Assembly (NCBI GenBank): GCA_973895155.1 | Contig: OZ316893.1 | Span: 16,120,001-16,184,000, forward strand | Reading direction: 5' to 3' | DNA length: 64,000 nucleotides | Source: Marsupella aquatica | Lineage: Eukaryota; Marchantiophyta | Shown here: positions 47,396 to 59,936 of the stretch, piece by piece | Layout of the letters: each line of letters opens with the position of its first letter | Numbering within the stretch: the stretch's first letter is position 1 | The notes under the pieces: generated by a model | What the model was told of the DNA's origin: nothing | What the model saw: only the letters and a program-made list of their open reading frames with translations | Database searches by the model: none | Made by a program: the position numbers and the translations under genes

Positions 47396-50187
47396 AAAAT
47401 GACTCAAATTGATTTTCGTGATGACCCTGACCAAAACACACCTTTGGGGCACACTCAACCCACAGGGTTTTTGGAAGGGATCACAATACCAGCCAGCGTC
47501 CCCTCTGTTTTTGGTGAGTGAGCTGACCACAGTATTCCAGTCATGGAACTTTGGGTTGAAGATGCCCTAGTAGTATGTTGCTTCTGCTGGGAGAGTGAAA
47601 TTTTTATTGGGGGAACACTAATAAATTTTGGACCTCAAGGAAACCCTGGAGGCTTTCTGTAAAACTAATAGTGGGTTGATTTGAATCCAATTGTGTTTCT
47701 AGGGTCTTGAATCTGACATAGTCTAGCAAAAGGAACTGTATTTTGTCACTTTCTAGGTTAGTTGTAACTAAGGAGCAAAAATTCAGTTAGCACATTCAAG
47801 ATTTGTGTTTGCTATATCCTGAGTGTTGAGATACCTGTGCACATCTAATTTTACCAACCTATGTCCAATGCCCTAAGTGGTGCTCATCAGGTTAGTATGA
47901 GTTTCAGTTTGCTGGTTGAGTTATAGGAGACTAGCCCGATGCTTATGCGTTGCACAAAAGATGTTGATCTAGGTGAGAAAAGGTGTTGAGGTGAAGAAAA
48001 GATGTCAAGTCAACTGAGAAAAGAACTCAAGCAGAGAAAAAGATATCGAGGGTGAAAAAAACAATGTCGAGGTGAGATAAAGTCGTGAAATGTCAGAAAA
48101 AATGTCAAGGCAAGGTAAAAATGTTAAAGAGAGATAAGCAGATACAGATTATAAATATATGTCAAGGCAAGGCAAAAATCACAAACCTAGTGATACAGTT
48201 GTTGAGACATTATGTGTGATCCCAGCCATATAGTTGTTGTGGTCGTGTTCAATTACCTGTGCATTACACATCTATTTAAATTGGAGATGCGAGATAGCAG
48301 CCACTGCATCATAGAATCCAACACAACTGAGTGACAGGAACTTATTTTTTTAACTGTTACTTTTTTAGAGAAATAAATATTTTCTGTAATTTATTTATAT
48401 TCAAAAGTTATTTTACAAAAAAATTAATTTAAGATTAATAATTTCAATGTAAAAAATATACCTATTTGTTAATTAAGTTTTTTTTATCTTGGATAGGCAA
48501 GGGTAGACTAAAAGGGCAGCTTGACCCAGACATTTATTTTAGATAATCTAAACAATATTTTGATGAAGGGTCATGATTGGTTGCTTTTTCTTCTTGCTAG
48601 GAAAACAATACACACCAAATATAATTCACTTTTAGTTTATTCCTTCCACTTCCTCAAGTTTTTCATTTTTTCCATACAAAATAGCACACCGACTTTGAAT
48701 GACTATCACTGTATTTTTGGGTGCAAGAGTGTATTATAGTTTTTGATTATTTGTGTATTACAGTTTTTGATTCGTTGTGGCTGACGGCCAGGATCCATTT
48801 TGACTTAGTTGGCCCCTTGACCAATCATTTCTTTGTCGGGCCAAAATCGGTTTTTGAGATCCAATTCGGTTTGTTGAGAGACCTCCATTAACAAGTAAAG
48901 TGGCCAATAGAACCAAAAACAGAAGAAGGACGGTTTCTCCCTACTGAAGAAGAACATTTGTATTAAGCAAGAGAAGGGTTGTAACAGAGGTGGCAAATGG
49001 TTCAGGTTTCCTTCCAGCTATTAATGTGGCTTTATCAAGATCTTGCGGGCCCTTGTGACTTTTGGCCACACAAAACTTGAGTTCCAATTCGTGCTCCGAA
49101 GATAATCTCCAGACCTGAAATTCTCTTAGAATCAAGTACAATAAATTTCACTTGAATGAAGGAGCCAAAGTTTAGAAGTGTTTGGGCATGCTCGAAAGTT
49201 CTAGACACTTTTCACTACTTGCCATGTAAACTATGGTAGACATTGAATGCCCCCCTAATTTGGCAAAAATCAATTGCGGTCATTTCCGCTCATCATAGGG
49301 TGATATTTCTCTCAACAAAAAACCGAATTGGCCCGACTTCTTGTAAAGCCACTCTCATATACACTTGTCAGCATGATGTTAAGTATCCAACCGCCCACCG
49401 CCCTCTTCCCCCGCCCCGCCTCCCCTCGCACACACAAGAACAAGTATTCTACTGTACCTGCTAAAGTGTTAGTTAAGATTTGCCAAAAAAACGGCGCTTG
49501 TACAATTTGCAAAGTCAAACAAGCATTGGACCACTCCTACATTATTAAAAGTTTGTTCCAGCTAAGATCATTGTTAGGTAAACAACGTACGACTGGGAGG
49601 CTAAGAAGCATTCGTAACGTATATAGTAATCAAAATTTGACAAGGAAGTCTATCTGTACTTGAGATACCCACTAACAAAGTCACGGCGTCGTGTCATGAC
49701 ATCAAAACTCGAGACAGGGCAGTGCCGAGCAATCCTATCCATCGTTCTAAATTTGATGTACACGATTCGTCGGTGCACAAAGGATGTCACCTTGTGGTGA
49801 AGGAGAACAAGCTATGAATATTAGTAATCTATTTGTCTTAGATTTATTATGATCGTAACATTTCGTTGAATTTAACGATAGCCATTAGATTGTGGCTAAT
49901 GGAGTCTGGAACCAGGTGGTGAATGGAGGACACAAAAATCTCCCAATTTTTCATCAAAAGTGGCAAAGAATTTTAAGGGAGATGGAACCTTGCAAATTTT
50001 GCCACTGAAAAAATGGTTTCTTGTAAACATGCAATCCAGGTATAGGGGGTACTTAAGATGCAACCAGGCAGGAAATTTTGCCTGCAAAGAAAAGGTATTG
50101 CTAGCAACGTAAATCATTGATAAGGGGTCACAACCATCCATTACAAGTTTACGCAGTCTCTCATACACCCTCTTCGTCAGCAAGGTT
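47396..50187. other. Intergenic region
   Basis: 2.8 kb with no recognised gene. It includes a degenerate purine-rich repeat at about 47965-48180 (AAAATGTCAAGGCAAGG-like units) and a very AT-rich block at 48340-48490. Confidence 0.4.
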
Positions 50188-50330
50188 GCTATCCTCCGCT
50201 TCTACTCTAAGAACATATAGATATGTTCACACTGGTAGATTCTAGTGCATTTGTAGGATGCTAGCCTCCGCTTCTACTCTAAGAACATATAGATGTTAAC
50301 ACTGGTAGATTCTAGTACATTTGTAGGATT
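50188..50330 (+). repeat. 72-bp tandem duplication
   Basis: Two adjacent units share CCTCCGCTTCTACTCTAAGA, CACTGGTAGATTCTAGT and CATTTGTAGGAT. Confidence 0.8.
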
Positions 50331-50598
50331 CCAGATGGTCAGCGCTAAAAAGCAGTCAAAAAATTAGGTTTCTAAAGAAAGTGGCACCAAAATCAAGGTA
50401 TTAAACCAAGTAACCGAAATTTGCTAACGGAGTGGTGGACGTCTAGGGTTTTTTCCTCATCTGAGGGGAAAAAAACGGAATTACCACGCATGATAATCTA
50501 CCTCCAGGCACATATAACAAATCCATTCACTGTTTTTGAGGGTTGCCCTCCTTTATTGGATTTGTTTAAAAGTTCCTTCAGGGGTTTTAATACAATAA

Positions 50599-50832
50599 GG
50601 GGTCTCAAATCTCAAAATTTGAGGAACCTGAACCTAGTAGTTAAGGTAAAGTGAAAGTTATGGACTACTAAGTTCATAATCCATGAGATTTTACCATAAA
50701 CATTGGTCATATGCCATGACCATAAATTACTGTAGAGGCAGGGAAGAAAAAACCAACAACTCTTGTACACAACCCTGTCAAGTCAAGGGCCATAAGCGAA
50801 CTCCACATAATTACTTAAGCTTTGAGATGCCC
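50599..50832. mobile_element. Harbinger/Tourist-like MITE with TAA duplication
   Basis: 234 bp between TAA at 50596-50598 and TAA at 50833-50835. The ends are GGGGTCTCAAATC and, at the right, GCTTTGAGATGCCC, imperfect inverted repeats related to the ends of 37097-37551. A TWA duplication and GGG-starting ends fit the PIF/Harbinger superfamily. Confidence 0.6.
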
Positions 50833-50835
50833 TAA

Positions 50836-51649
50836 TAGTTACCTCCGTAAAACTGTCATGCCGAAAGATTAGTCCTTACATGGATTTTGGCTTTGGCTGA
50901 CATAAATTTCATTAGTATTGAGGGTTCGGGCAAGAAGGGATGTGCAATTTGTATTATTCCCATAAACTAGCACTAAGAGCACCCGACTATACATACACAT
51001 TGTCTTACCACAGGTATACTTTGTGTTCCGCCGCCGGAACGTATCTTAAGTCGATAGCTGGATCGACTCCGGCTTCAGGACTTCTAAGCCTTCATGTTGT
51101 CCGCCTCCAATCCGGATCTGCTGATACGGCTCTCAACCTGGGCTCGCAACCACTATCCGCTGTTGGCACCCCGTGCGCAGCCCGCACAACGCATTCGGCC
51201 AAGCGTCTCTGCACGTATACGGGATTGACGACTGTGATCTTCACAACATACATACAATCCCGATTTACATGAAGGAAATGGTGGGGTAAAGACTCTACTT
51301 CAAAATCCTGCATACACATACACACGGTTGACTCAACTTCTTCTGAACTAACAGGCCCAATGGCGATGCGATGTACACTACAATGGAGCCCGGCTTTGCT
51401 CTCGCCTGACAAGATTAGTCATACGCTCACCCCTTGGTGCCCTATAGTTCTAAAGGCCAGGACTCCCCGCACATCCTGCGGCTGCCCGGTTTTGAACCTA
51501 AAGTCCCCCTGCCTCTACCGCGGGGTGCACTAAATACTGTCTAGGGTTGTGGCCAGGAACGGCCACGACGGCGACGCCAAATCTAACCTATCCTAAGTTC
51601 CTCTAATTGTCAGACCATAAAACGGCGCGTCCTATCCTAAGATTCTGTG
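50836..51649. other. Spacer before the 51.6-60.7 kb composite locus
   Basis: About 800 bases, no recognised gene. Possible right flank or terminal region of the composite element that follows. I could not find terminal repeats. Confidence 0.35.
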
Positions 51650-54406
51650 CTAAGTGGGGTTGGCCGAATAAGGCAGTGCCACCAGGCCGGGAATTGGGTC
51701 CCCCAAAGCATATTCAACCATCTCCAATTGAGTCAACATTGTATTCAACTTTGAGAATAAACTTTTAACATTCCCAACCATCCTGGCATCTTGAAGACAA
51801 AGTTCAAAAAGGCTTGGGCCACGGCCCTTCCTCCCGTGGGTCGTGTAGTTGACAAGGGCACCAATTTGATTTGATGCATGGGTTGCATCCGTTATACAAG
51901 ATTGCACTATTCCAATCTTTGTTGTGGAAGACCATCGGTGCATTGCGGCATGCACGGATTCTGCCCCGCTATGGTTCAACATCAATGCAGACTTAGTTCT
52001 GTTCATGTCCTACACAAAAATCAAAAATAAAAGTATCATAAAAAATATGTACATGGATCATCCGGTACATCTACAACATGTCCAACGTGGTCCATCCCTG
52101 AGAGGCTCTCCAAGATAACCCATGTGTTTACAAAAGTCGGAGAGGCTCTCTAACATGTCTAGTTTCTTGTTGGATATCTTTGAGATGACCAACATGTTTC
52201 ATCTTGGAGAGGCTCTATGAGATGAACCATGTGTTTACAAAACAAGAGTTGACTTTCTAACATGTCTACCTTCTTGCCCATTTATTTCATCTTGGAGAGG
52301 CTCTCCGAGACGACCCATATATTCCATCTTGGAGAGGCTCTCCGAGATGGCCCACGTGTTCCATCTCGAAGAGGCTCTCTAACATGTCCAAGATGAATCA
52401 TCTCGGAGGGCCTCTCTGAGATGTAATATTACTAAGAATTAATAGACTTACCAGCCGAATGTTTCCCCACTAGAAGAACCGCACAATCCACCACAAAAGC
52501 CATGTCTCCAGTGACTTGGTTTTTACTTTGATTGCATTCCCATTTTTCCACCAATCCTTCATCTTCTCAAAAGTCCAAAATGCAAGAACCACATTGACAG
52601 CGTCCCTCAATGAATCTAGAAGCTCCTTATGCTCAACTGCTTTGCCTGGAAGAATGCATTTCTTTGTCATCTTCTCCGCTGATTGCGCCCAGTGAAATGC
52701 ATCAGATCGCTCCTTTTGAGAATTAACTCTTCCATCCCAGAATGTGTTTCAAATTGCATTCCACCCAATTGCAGCATTATCAACATAAACCCGCAAAATG
52801 TAATATTGTCAAGCCCATTTGCCTTACACACTCGCTTCATGACCTTCCATGCAGTTTGTAGTGCAGTAGTATCTTCCAAAACTAGCTCACATACAAAAAT
52901 TGTGCACACACCTCTGTATAGGTGGTCGTATACATGAGTTGACATTGTGCACCATTGCTTCTCAGTCATCCGATGCATAACATTAAACATCACCCATGAG
53001 TCTTGTAGATCTCCACCAGGCTGCATGCTTCAATTGAGATCAACTCCAGACCCTGGACCCTTTACAGTCATCTTGAAAATGTGTGGGCGTTCATCTATAT
53101 CTAGCTTCTGGTTTGGAAATAGAGTGCTTTGGACAAATGAAACCACTGTTTTTTTTAAGATCAAGGATAACTTGGAGGTTGGACGAGGCATGGGTATACT
53201 TGCATATGCTCTATATCATAGATCTTACAACTGAACGATCTGATAGTATTGCCAATATTTCATTCAGATCTTGCGCTTCCTCAAATCTGACAATCCCAGA
53301 ACCTTGTCATCAATTACATCCCTTAGAGCTTTAATTGTGTCACTCTTGATCACAGACGGCATTGCATGAGAATTCTTCTTCAATTTCTCCTCCATCAAGT
53401 TATGTAAGAAAGCTTTTTGATCTTTCTTGAGAACAAATTTGGCCAGATGTGAGTGACTCCCAAGTTGCATAGCAACACATGTCATGTGCTTGTAAATATA
53501 ATGGTCATGAGAGGTCGGAGTGACGTAGAACATTTTGGTTGGATACTTTGCTATGCACTTAGGAGGCCGATCACAAAAGGCGCAAATGACACTCTTTGTT
53601 GGAACTAGTTGTCCAACAGGAAATGAAACCTCATTTCTCCCACCCCTATCTTGCTGCCATTCTATGGAATTGCGCTCATTCTTGCTTGTAAAATCCGGAC
53701 AATCTTAATGTGGACATTGCAAAGAGCCCATGCATCTCACATTCCCAATCTTATACTTGAAGCCTCCCTTGTTCAGCTTGGGTCCAATTTGGGCCCTTGA
53801 CTCGATGAGCTTGCTTCACAGATAGCAGTCGTTTCTCCGCTCCATACCCAAGAAGAAGGCAGCCTTTGTGTGGATACCTGTGAATGGGGGGAGCTCAAAA
53901 ATGCAATCCCCATCATACCATTTGGGCAGATTCATGACTCGTCGGGGATAATGCACTTTGAGAATGGAATGGGAAGCCTTTACACATCGCGATGCGCCTT
54001 TCCCTTTCAGCATTGCGACAACAACACTTTCAAGAAATTTGGCTTGCTCTACCTCTGCCGGCCATTCTGAAATCTTCTCTCCAGTTTGAGATTGCAAACC
54101 AACTTCAGTAAGAGGAATAGAGCATAGCCTCTGCTGAAGAACGTACAAAACTTCACTTTTCAGATGCCACATCCTTTCCTCTCCACTCTCCTCTGAGTTT
54201 GCCTCAATCAATGGTAAGACATTGCTGGCCTCAAAGAGTGCCCACTCCCCAAACTCAACATCAAACCGATGAGCTAATTCGTTGTTTGGTGTATGCCGAA
54301 CAACACGATCAGTCACAAGCACAACAACGTCTCCATTGTTTGGAAACGTGATCCTCACACGACCGCCATGATAACCACTTGGAGAAAGACTAATGTTGAG
54401 CACCAT
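51650..54406 (-). pseudogene. Zinc-binding, transposase-like gene, broken
   Basis: Read right to left. One frame runs from ATG 54406 to 53264 (about 380 codons), broken by TGA at 53816-53818 and a TAA near 53706. It has GGRVRITFPNNGDVVVLVTDR first, then a Cys/His cluster (VRCMGSLQCPH.DCPDF, VICAFCDRPPKC, HMTCVAMQLGSHSH). After frameshifts it continues with KLDIDERPHIFKMTVKGPG, YRGVCTIFVCELVLEDTTAL, DNAAIGWNAI and RSDAFHWAQSAEKMTKKC, ending after an intron (52451-52010, donor GTAAGT) with NRTKSALMLNHSGAES and GALVNYTTHGRKGRGPS. A CxxC/GSHxH module followed by an acidic-residue core with FHW resembles the layout of MULE- or Kolobok-like DDE transposases, but the family is not established. Two in-frame stops and several frameshifts show it is dead. 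The intron holds palindrome repeats. Confidence 0.55.
52096..52440. repeat. Palindrome repeat array 1, in intron of minus-strand gene
   Basis: Seven copies of a GAGAGGCTCTC-type core, several extended to GGAGAGGCTCTCCGAGA, at irregular 35-75 bp spacing. They lie inside the intron 52010-52451. Confidence 0.85.
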
Positions 54407-54918
54407 GAGAGTTCAAGTGGCATCTACCGAGAGATTCCCCGTTCATGTAAGGGATTTTATTGCCTTTCCACGAGTGTCAATTCAGTTTTGTTTCTCAAGA
54501 GCATAACTTAATCAGCAAACAATATGTGAAAATTGTTATTGATTCTTATGACTTTGTTTTGTCAGAGTACCTTATCTTCCAAACAAAGCATAAAAACCGT
54601 TATTGCCGCTTCTTTCTTTGTTGAATATGTGAAGATTGTTTTGTCATTGTACCTTATCGCCCAAACCAAGCGTAAAAACTATTATTGACGCTTCTTTCTT
54701 TGTTGAATATGTGAAGATTGTTTTGTCAGAGTACCTTACCGCCCAGACCAAGCGTAAAAATTGTTACAAATATTCTTCCCCCATTGAATATGTAACAATC
54801 CTTCTTGACAATGTACCCTTGTGAGCGTGAAAATTGTTATTGACTATTCTTTATCCAGTGACTAAGTTTATTGGACCAACATCCAAGAACCTTTGACAAC
54901 AAGTTTAGGGTGTCCATT

Positions 54919-55242
54919 AGGCTCTCTGAGATGCCATCTTGCGCAGGTATGAAGCCTCGACCCATGTTAGAGAGGCTCTCCAAGATGTCATCTTGCGCAC
55001 GTATGAAGCCTCAACCCATGTTAGAGAGGCTCTCCGAGATGCCATCTTGTGCAGGTATGAAGCCTTGACCCATGTTAGAGAGGCTCTCTGAGATGCCATG
55101 TTGCGCAAGTATGAAGCCTCGACCCATGTTAGAGAGGCTCTCCGAGATGCAATCTTGTGCAAGTATGAAGCCTTGACCCATGTTAGAGAGGCTCTCCAAG
55201 ATGCCATCTTGCACCAAATCTAAGTGAGGACCATGTTAGAGA
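54919..55242. repeat. Palindrome repeat array 2, 54-bp tandem units
   Basis: Six units of exactly 54 bp starting at 54919, 54973, 55027, 55081, 55135 and 55189, each AGGCTCTC...GATGCCATCTTG...ATGAAGCC...CCCATGTTAGAG, with a degenerate seventh. Each junction carries one palindrome core. Because 54 is a multiple of 3, long open frames with 18-residue repeats appear on both strands; I do not regard them as genes. Confidence 0.9.
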
Positions 55243-56220
55243 AGCTCTTTGAGATGCCATTTTCAGGTGTGTAGCAAGGATCAGGCCCAATATTTGTCAA
55301 AGAGCCTCTCCAAAGTTATCACCAACACCTCCTATCCTGAGTTGTCATCTTAGAGATCCTCTTTGAGGTCTGACCTTGTGTAATATGCCTATGAGAGGCT
55401 CTATGAGGCATGGTCGGGATGATTTGTCATCTTGGAGAGGCTCTCTAACATGGGTCTCGTCATGACATGTCATCTTGGAGAGCCTCTCCAACTTAAGTCC
55501 CAACCTTACATGTCATCTCGGAGACGCTCTTTGACATTGGTCTTGTCATTACATGTCATCTTGGAGAGCCTCTTTGAGGTCTGACCTTGTGTAATATGCC
55601 ATTTTGGAGAGGCTCTATGAGGCATGACTGGGCTGATTTGTCATCTCGGAGAGCCTCTCTAACATGGGTCTTGTCATGACATGTCATCTCGGAGAGCCTC
55701 TCCAACTTAAGTCCCGACCTTACATGTCATCTCGGAGAGCCTCTCTAACATGGGTCTCGTCATGACATGTCATCTCGGAGAGCCTGGCTCTGACTTAATT
55801 CCCAACCTTACATGTCATCTCGAAGACGCTCTCTGACATGGGTCTCGTCATTACTTGTCATCTTGGAGAGCCTCTCCGACTTAAGTCCCGACCTTGCATG
55901 TCATCTCAAAGAGCCTCTCTCACATGGGTCCTGACCTGACATGTCATCTTGGAGATGCCCTTTGACATCGGTCTCGTCATTACATGTCATCTTGGAGAGC
56001 CTCTCTAACATGGGTCCTGACTTGACATGTCATCTTGGAGACGCTCTTTGACATGGGTCTCATCATTACATGTCATCTCGGAGAGCCTCTCTGACATGGG
56101 TCCTGACTTGACATGTCATCTTGGAGACGCTCTTTGACATGGGTCTCATCATTACATGTCATCTTGGAGAGCCTCTTTGACATGGGTCCTAACCTGACAT
56201 GTCATCTCGGAGACAATCAG
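55243..56220. repeat. Palindrome repeat array 3, ~90-bp double units
   Basis: Some 20-30 palindrome cores, alternating with ACATGTCAT and GACATGGGTC. Two half-units of about 45 bp often pair (for example GTCATCTCGGAGAGCCTCTC, then GTCATCTTGGAGACGCTCTT). Spacing is regular within runs but units are diverged. Confidence 0.85.
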
Positions 56221-56859
56221 GAACATGTCCCAACTTAAGACTGGCCTAACATGTCATGTGAGTACTGTATATTTTTGGGAATTAAATCCGATCGTTGAAT
56301 GATTGTACTCATTAATACCAAGTAATGATAGGAAATCTTATCTGGTCTGGAATCAATCGTACTAAGGACATTATGGCGTGAAGGGGTAATAATGATGAAA
56401 GCATCTGTAGAGGTACTTCAGTGTTGCAACTCTGACATGAGTCAAATCCAGGCATTCATCAGTTAGGGAGTAGTACGACTACATATAACCCAATAAACTA
56501 CTAACATGTAAACTTCCTCCCGTGGCCCCTACCACCTGTAATCAATGAGTGGCCCCATAGATCTCCCGTTGCTTGGATGGGACTTGACCTGCGTGACGGC
56601 GGTAGTGAATATAGTTGTGATGCCCTTACATCTTCCATTGCCTAATGATGATGATGACTACATCCAGCCTTGTCCCCTCCGTCTCTCGCCTTTGCTTCTT
56701 ACATCTACCCTGAACTTATTGCAGCTATCATTTCATTATCTTTTCCTCATTTGAATTACAATCGAGGCAGAGCAAGTTCAAGTGCGGATGCAATTGTGGA
56801 TTGAGTGTGCCTTACTTGTTGTGTAATCTTTTTCTCTCCGCACGTTGTAGATTGAGCTC

Positions 56860-57165
56860 AGGTGCAATGCGAGTGCGAGTGTGCTGTAGATTTTGCTGAG
56901 TTGTGGGCTGTGGGCAGAACTCCTGAATTGCAAATGAGGTTGTGCGGGTGTAAGTACGGGTGCATTTGTGGATTGAGTTCTCGGTGTGATTGACTGCTGT
57001 GAGCTATGGCGGTGTGAGTGCAAGTGCTGTGCAAGTGGTGGAAGTGATGCAATTGAGTGTTGTGAGCTGTGGGCGGTGCAAGTGCAAGTGTTGTGCGATT
57101 GCCAGTGATTGAGTTGTTGGCGGTGCAAGTGCTGTGCAATTGAAGTTGTGCTCGTGCAATTGAGT
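56860..57165 (+). repeat. TG-rich degenerate repeats upstream of plus-strand gene
   Basis: Multiple variants of GGTGCAAGTGCTGTGCAATTG, a different repeat from the palindromes. Position suggests leader or promoter of the plus-strand gene. Confidence 0.6.
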
Positions 57166-57909
57166 AGTTGGTGAGAGCAAAACATTCTGAAAATGATAGG
57201 GAAGAGGAAGCAACCCGCTCCCTCTCCTTCATTTTCTGGTTGGCAGAGAGCACCGCCAGTGGTCGGGAAACTCACACAATGAAGAAGCTAGAGCCGAAGG
57301 TTCTGAACTTCAAAAATTTGTCTGCTGAACGTTTGAACAAGGGTGCTTTTAAAGGGATTGTTGGGGAGTACTTGGTTTCATTTGGAGTTGAACCAAGCGG
57401 GAAGCCCAAAGAGCCACCTTGAATTCCACTATGTCGTTTGATGACAATGGAGGCAGTTCGGACTCTCCAACAGAGCTCCATCCTCAAGATGAAGAAGGAC
57501 TTTGTAAAGAAGTTCATGGGTATGTGGACAAGTTTTTGGAATTCCACATATCAGAGACCAATGTACATAACGCCACCCACTCCATGTCTAAATTTTTTGC
57601 GGATTGGGACCCTCTATGGGAACAAGCTAACGCAAAATTTGAGATGGAGTGTGATGGCTACAAGGAGTTTCAAGTTTTGAAGGCTAAGATGTTTTGGGTG
57701 TTTGATGGAAATCATCGCCTCAATGCATGGAGACAAGTGGTTGGAGACTATCCTAACGAGCAGAAGTACCACCCTTGCGTGAGATTCTCTCTTCTACAAC
57801 CTGGAAAACAAGGATTCAGGAAGATTGAGCAGGCAATGCATGGCCTGAATGCGTAAGTTTTTGCCCCCTTGGTTTTTGGTTGTTCTTGCATTTGTTGTTC
57901 TTTTGCACC

Positions 57910-58520
57910 TAGAGAGGCAATGCTATCTCGGAGAGGCTCTCTGAGATAGAAATAACCTTCCCTTCTTGGAGAGCCTCTTCAAGATATCCATGCCTTCTTG
58001 AAGAGCGATGCCTTCTCGGAGAGCCTCTCCAAGATAGAAAGAACCTTCCCTTCTTGAAGAGCCTCTCCGAGATATCCATACCTTCTTGAAGAGCGATGCC
58101 TTCTTGGAGAGCCTCTTTGAGATAGAAAGAACCTTCCCTTCTTGGAGAGCCTCTCTGAGATAACCATGCCTTCTTAGAGAGCCTCTCCAAGATAGAAAGA
58201 ACCTTCCCTTCTCGAAGAGCCTCTCCGAGATATCCATACCTTCTTGAAGAGCGATGCCTTCTTGGAGAGCCTCTTTGAGATAGAAAGAACCTTCCCTTCT
58301 CGGAGAGCTTCTCTGAGATATCCATGCCTTCTTGAAGAGCAATGCTTTCTCGGAGAGCCTCTCCAAGATAGAAAGAACTTTCCCTTCTCGGAGAGCCTCT
58401 CCAAGATATCACTGCCTCCTTGAAGAGCGATGCCTTCTCGGAGAGCCTCTCCAAGATAGGGAGACCCTCCCCTTCTTGGAGAGCCTCTCCAAGATAGGAA
58501 GCTTCTCCAAGATGTCATGA
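57910..58520. repeat. Palindrome repeat array 4, in intron of plus-strand gene
   Basis: About twenty cores in a higher-order unit of roughly 88 bp made of two halves: ATGCCTTCTCGGAGAGCCTC... and AACCTTCCCTTCTTGAAGAG.... It fills most of the 758-base intron 57853-58610 without touching its splice sites. Confidence 0.9.
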
Positions 58521-59936
58521 AGATGTTAGTTCATCTTGTAGAGATATGTCCAACCTGAAATTTTTTGTACATAGCCTTTGACGCTAATATTTGTCGCTTC
58601 TTTTACGTAGGATAAGCGCAAACGTTGTGCAAACATCTTGGTTGACCGATGCAGACAGGGTGAAGAAGTTGTTGATGACACCATTGGAGGAGTATCAGAC
58701 ATTGCTTCATCCGGATGATTATGCTAGATTCTTAGCAGCGAGAAACCATGGGCATGGAAAGACATGGTACAACAAGTGCATGACAAAGGATGTTGCTATG
58801 TACATCATGTCGTGGAATAATATTGAAGACGGGAGGATTTGTCTTGCGAAGGAGATGGCAGCCAATGCAGCAATTGGCCACACCTGGAGTTCGGAGAAGT
58901 TCCAGAAGGAAACTGCACTCATGACGAGTGAAGCTTGTAGGTCTTGGGAGGGCAAAATGCAAAAGTTTGCTCAGATTGTCAATCCAGCAAATGGAGAGGA
59001 ATTTTTGGAGATAGTCGAGGAGCTGCACCAATTGCAGAGTCAACAAAAAGATCGGCCACAAGTGCAAGTGGGGTTGGATAGAGTTAAATTATTTGCAAGT
59101 GTGGTCATGCCTGCTGATTGTTGAAACAGGTTACTCCGGGTTCATTTCTCAATTGCGGAGGAGAAGAAGTGACACCACCATCCAGATGTATATGGTGATT
59201 CAGTAGTGAGAGCTTGGTTGCTAGTGTGGTCAATGTGGTGTTACATTGCCCATGTTGGCAATTTGATTATGTCAGAGTTTGCCGAGAGTGCATATGATTC
59301 TGGTGAGTGGCAGAATATCAATGGAAGCAAAGACAAGTTTGTTGAGTTCCACACCAAAATGTACAAGCAATTTGTACAGACTTGGTCCTATGAGGAGGGC
59401 AAGGAGATGTGGAATCCAGCAAAGCAAAGCAAAGATCTGTGGAGGAAGTGTGCAAAGAGGTGTGTGGTCCGATATTTACCTCATCAAGAGAGCATTGGAG
59501 CCTCTACTTTCAAAGTGTTATCAAGTGCTCTGACTGCATGGATGACGGAGAAAGGCTCTCTATCAATGTATCCAACAGATGGGCTGAAGCCAGCAGCATG
59601 AGTCTTTTCATACTGGGAGAGACAAAATTGTCCATGGTTCATGGAGTTCATTGATTGGAATGAGTTCATTACGCCCAAAGAGAAGGATGCCACCAACCTC
59701 CTAAAGGAGAGGAAACTACCAGACAACCTTTTTGCGCCTTCAGAGTTGGCAGATCTTGCGCATTCGGCTAAGGCTGCATTGGAGTTGGAAGCCATTTTGC
59801 CTCTTGGAGAGCCAGAGTATGATGGAAAGGATGGTTCAGGGGAAGAAAGATAAGGAATCAAAAGACACCACCTCAGAACAAGGCACTCTTGGTAAGGATA
59901 CACCCTGGCTTTCATTTTGCATTGTGCATCTGACCT

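Larger units (their letters stand above)
54407..57167. other. Region between the divergent genes
   Basis: 2.76 kb between the divergent starts. 54540-54840 has three diverged repeats of a TTGTTTTGTCAGAGTACCTTA unit type; 54919-56220 is filled with palindrome arrays; 56221-56860 shows nothing recognised; 56860-57165 is TG-rich with GGTGCAAGTGCTGTGCAA repeats. It should contain both promoters. Confidence 0.5.

Noticed and set aside
54871-55217. Repeat proteins on both strands of the 54-bp array
   Set aside because: They are a consequence of a period divisible by three; both strands are equally open and no start context or domain supports coding.
56778-57275. Minus-strand His/Thr-rich frames
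   Set aside because: They come from the TG-rich repeat upstream of the plus-strand gene.
57909-58518. Long minus-strand frames with repeated GSPRR/ERLSEK peptides
   Set aside because: They lie in a well-supported plus-strand intron and consist only of palindrome repeats.
52096-58520. The repeat arrays as a CRISPR array
   Set aside because: Unit lengths vary, the segments between the palindromes are repeated rather than unique, and the locus is in a plant nuclear genome with introns.
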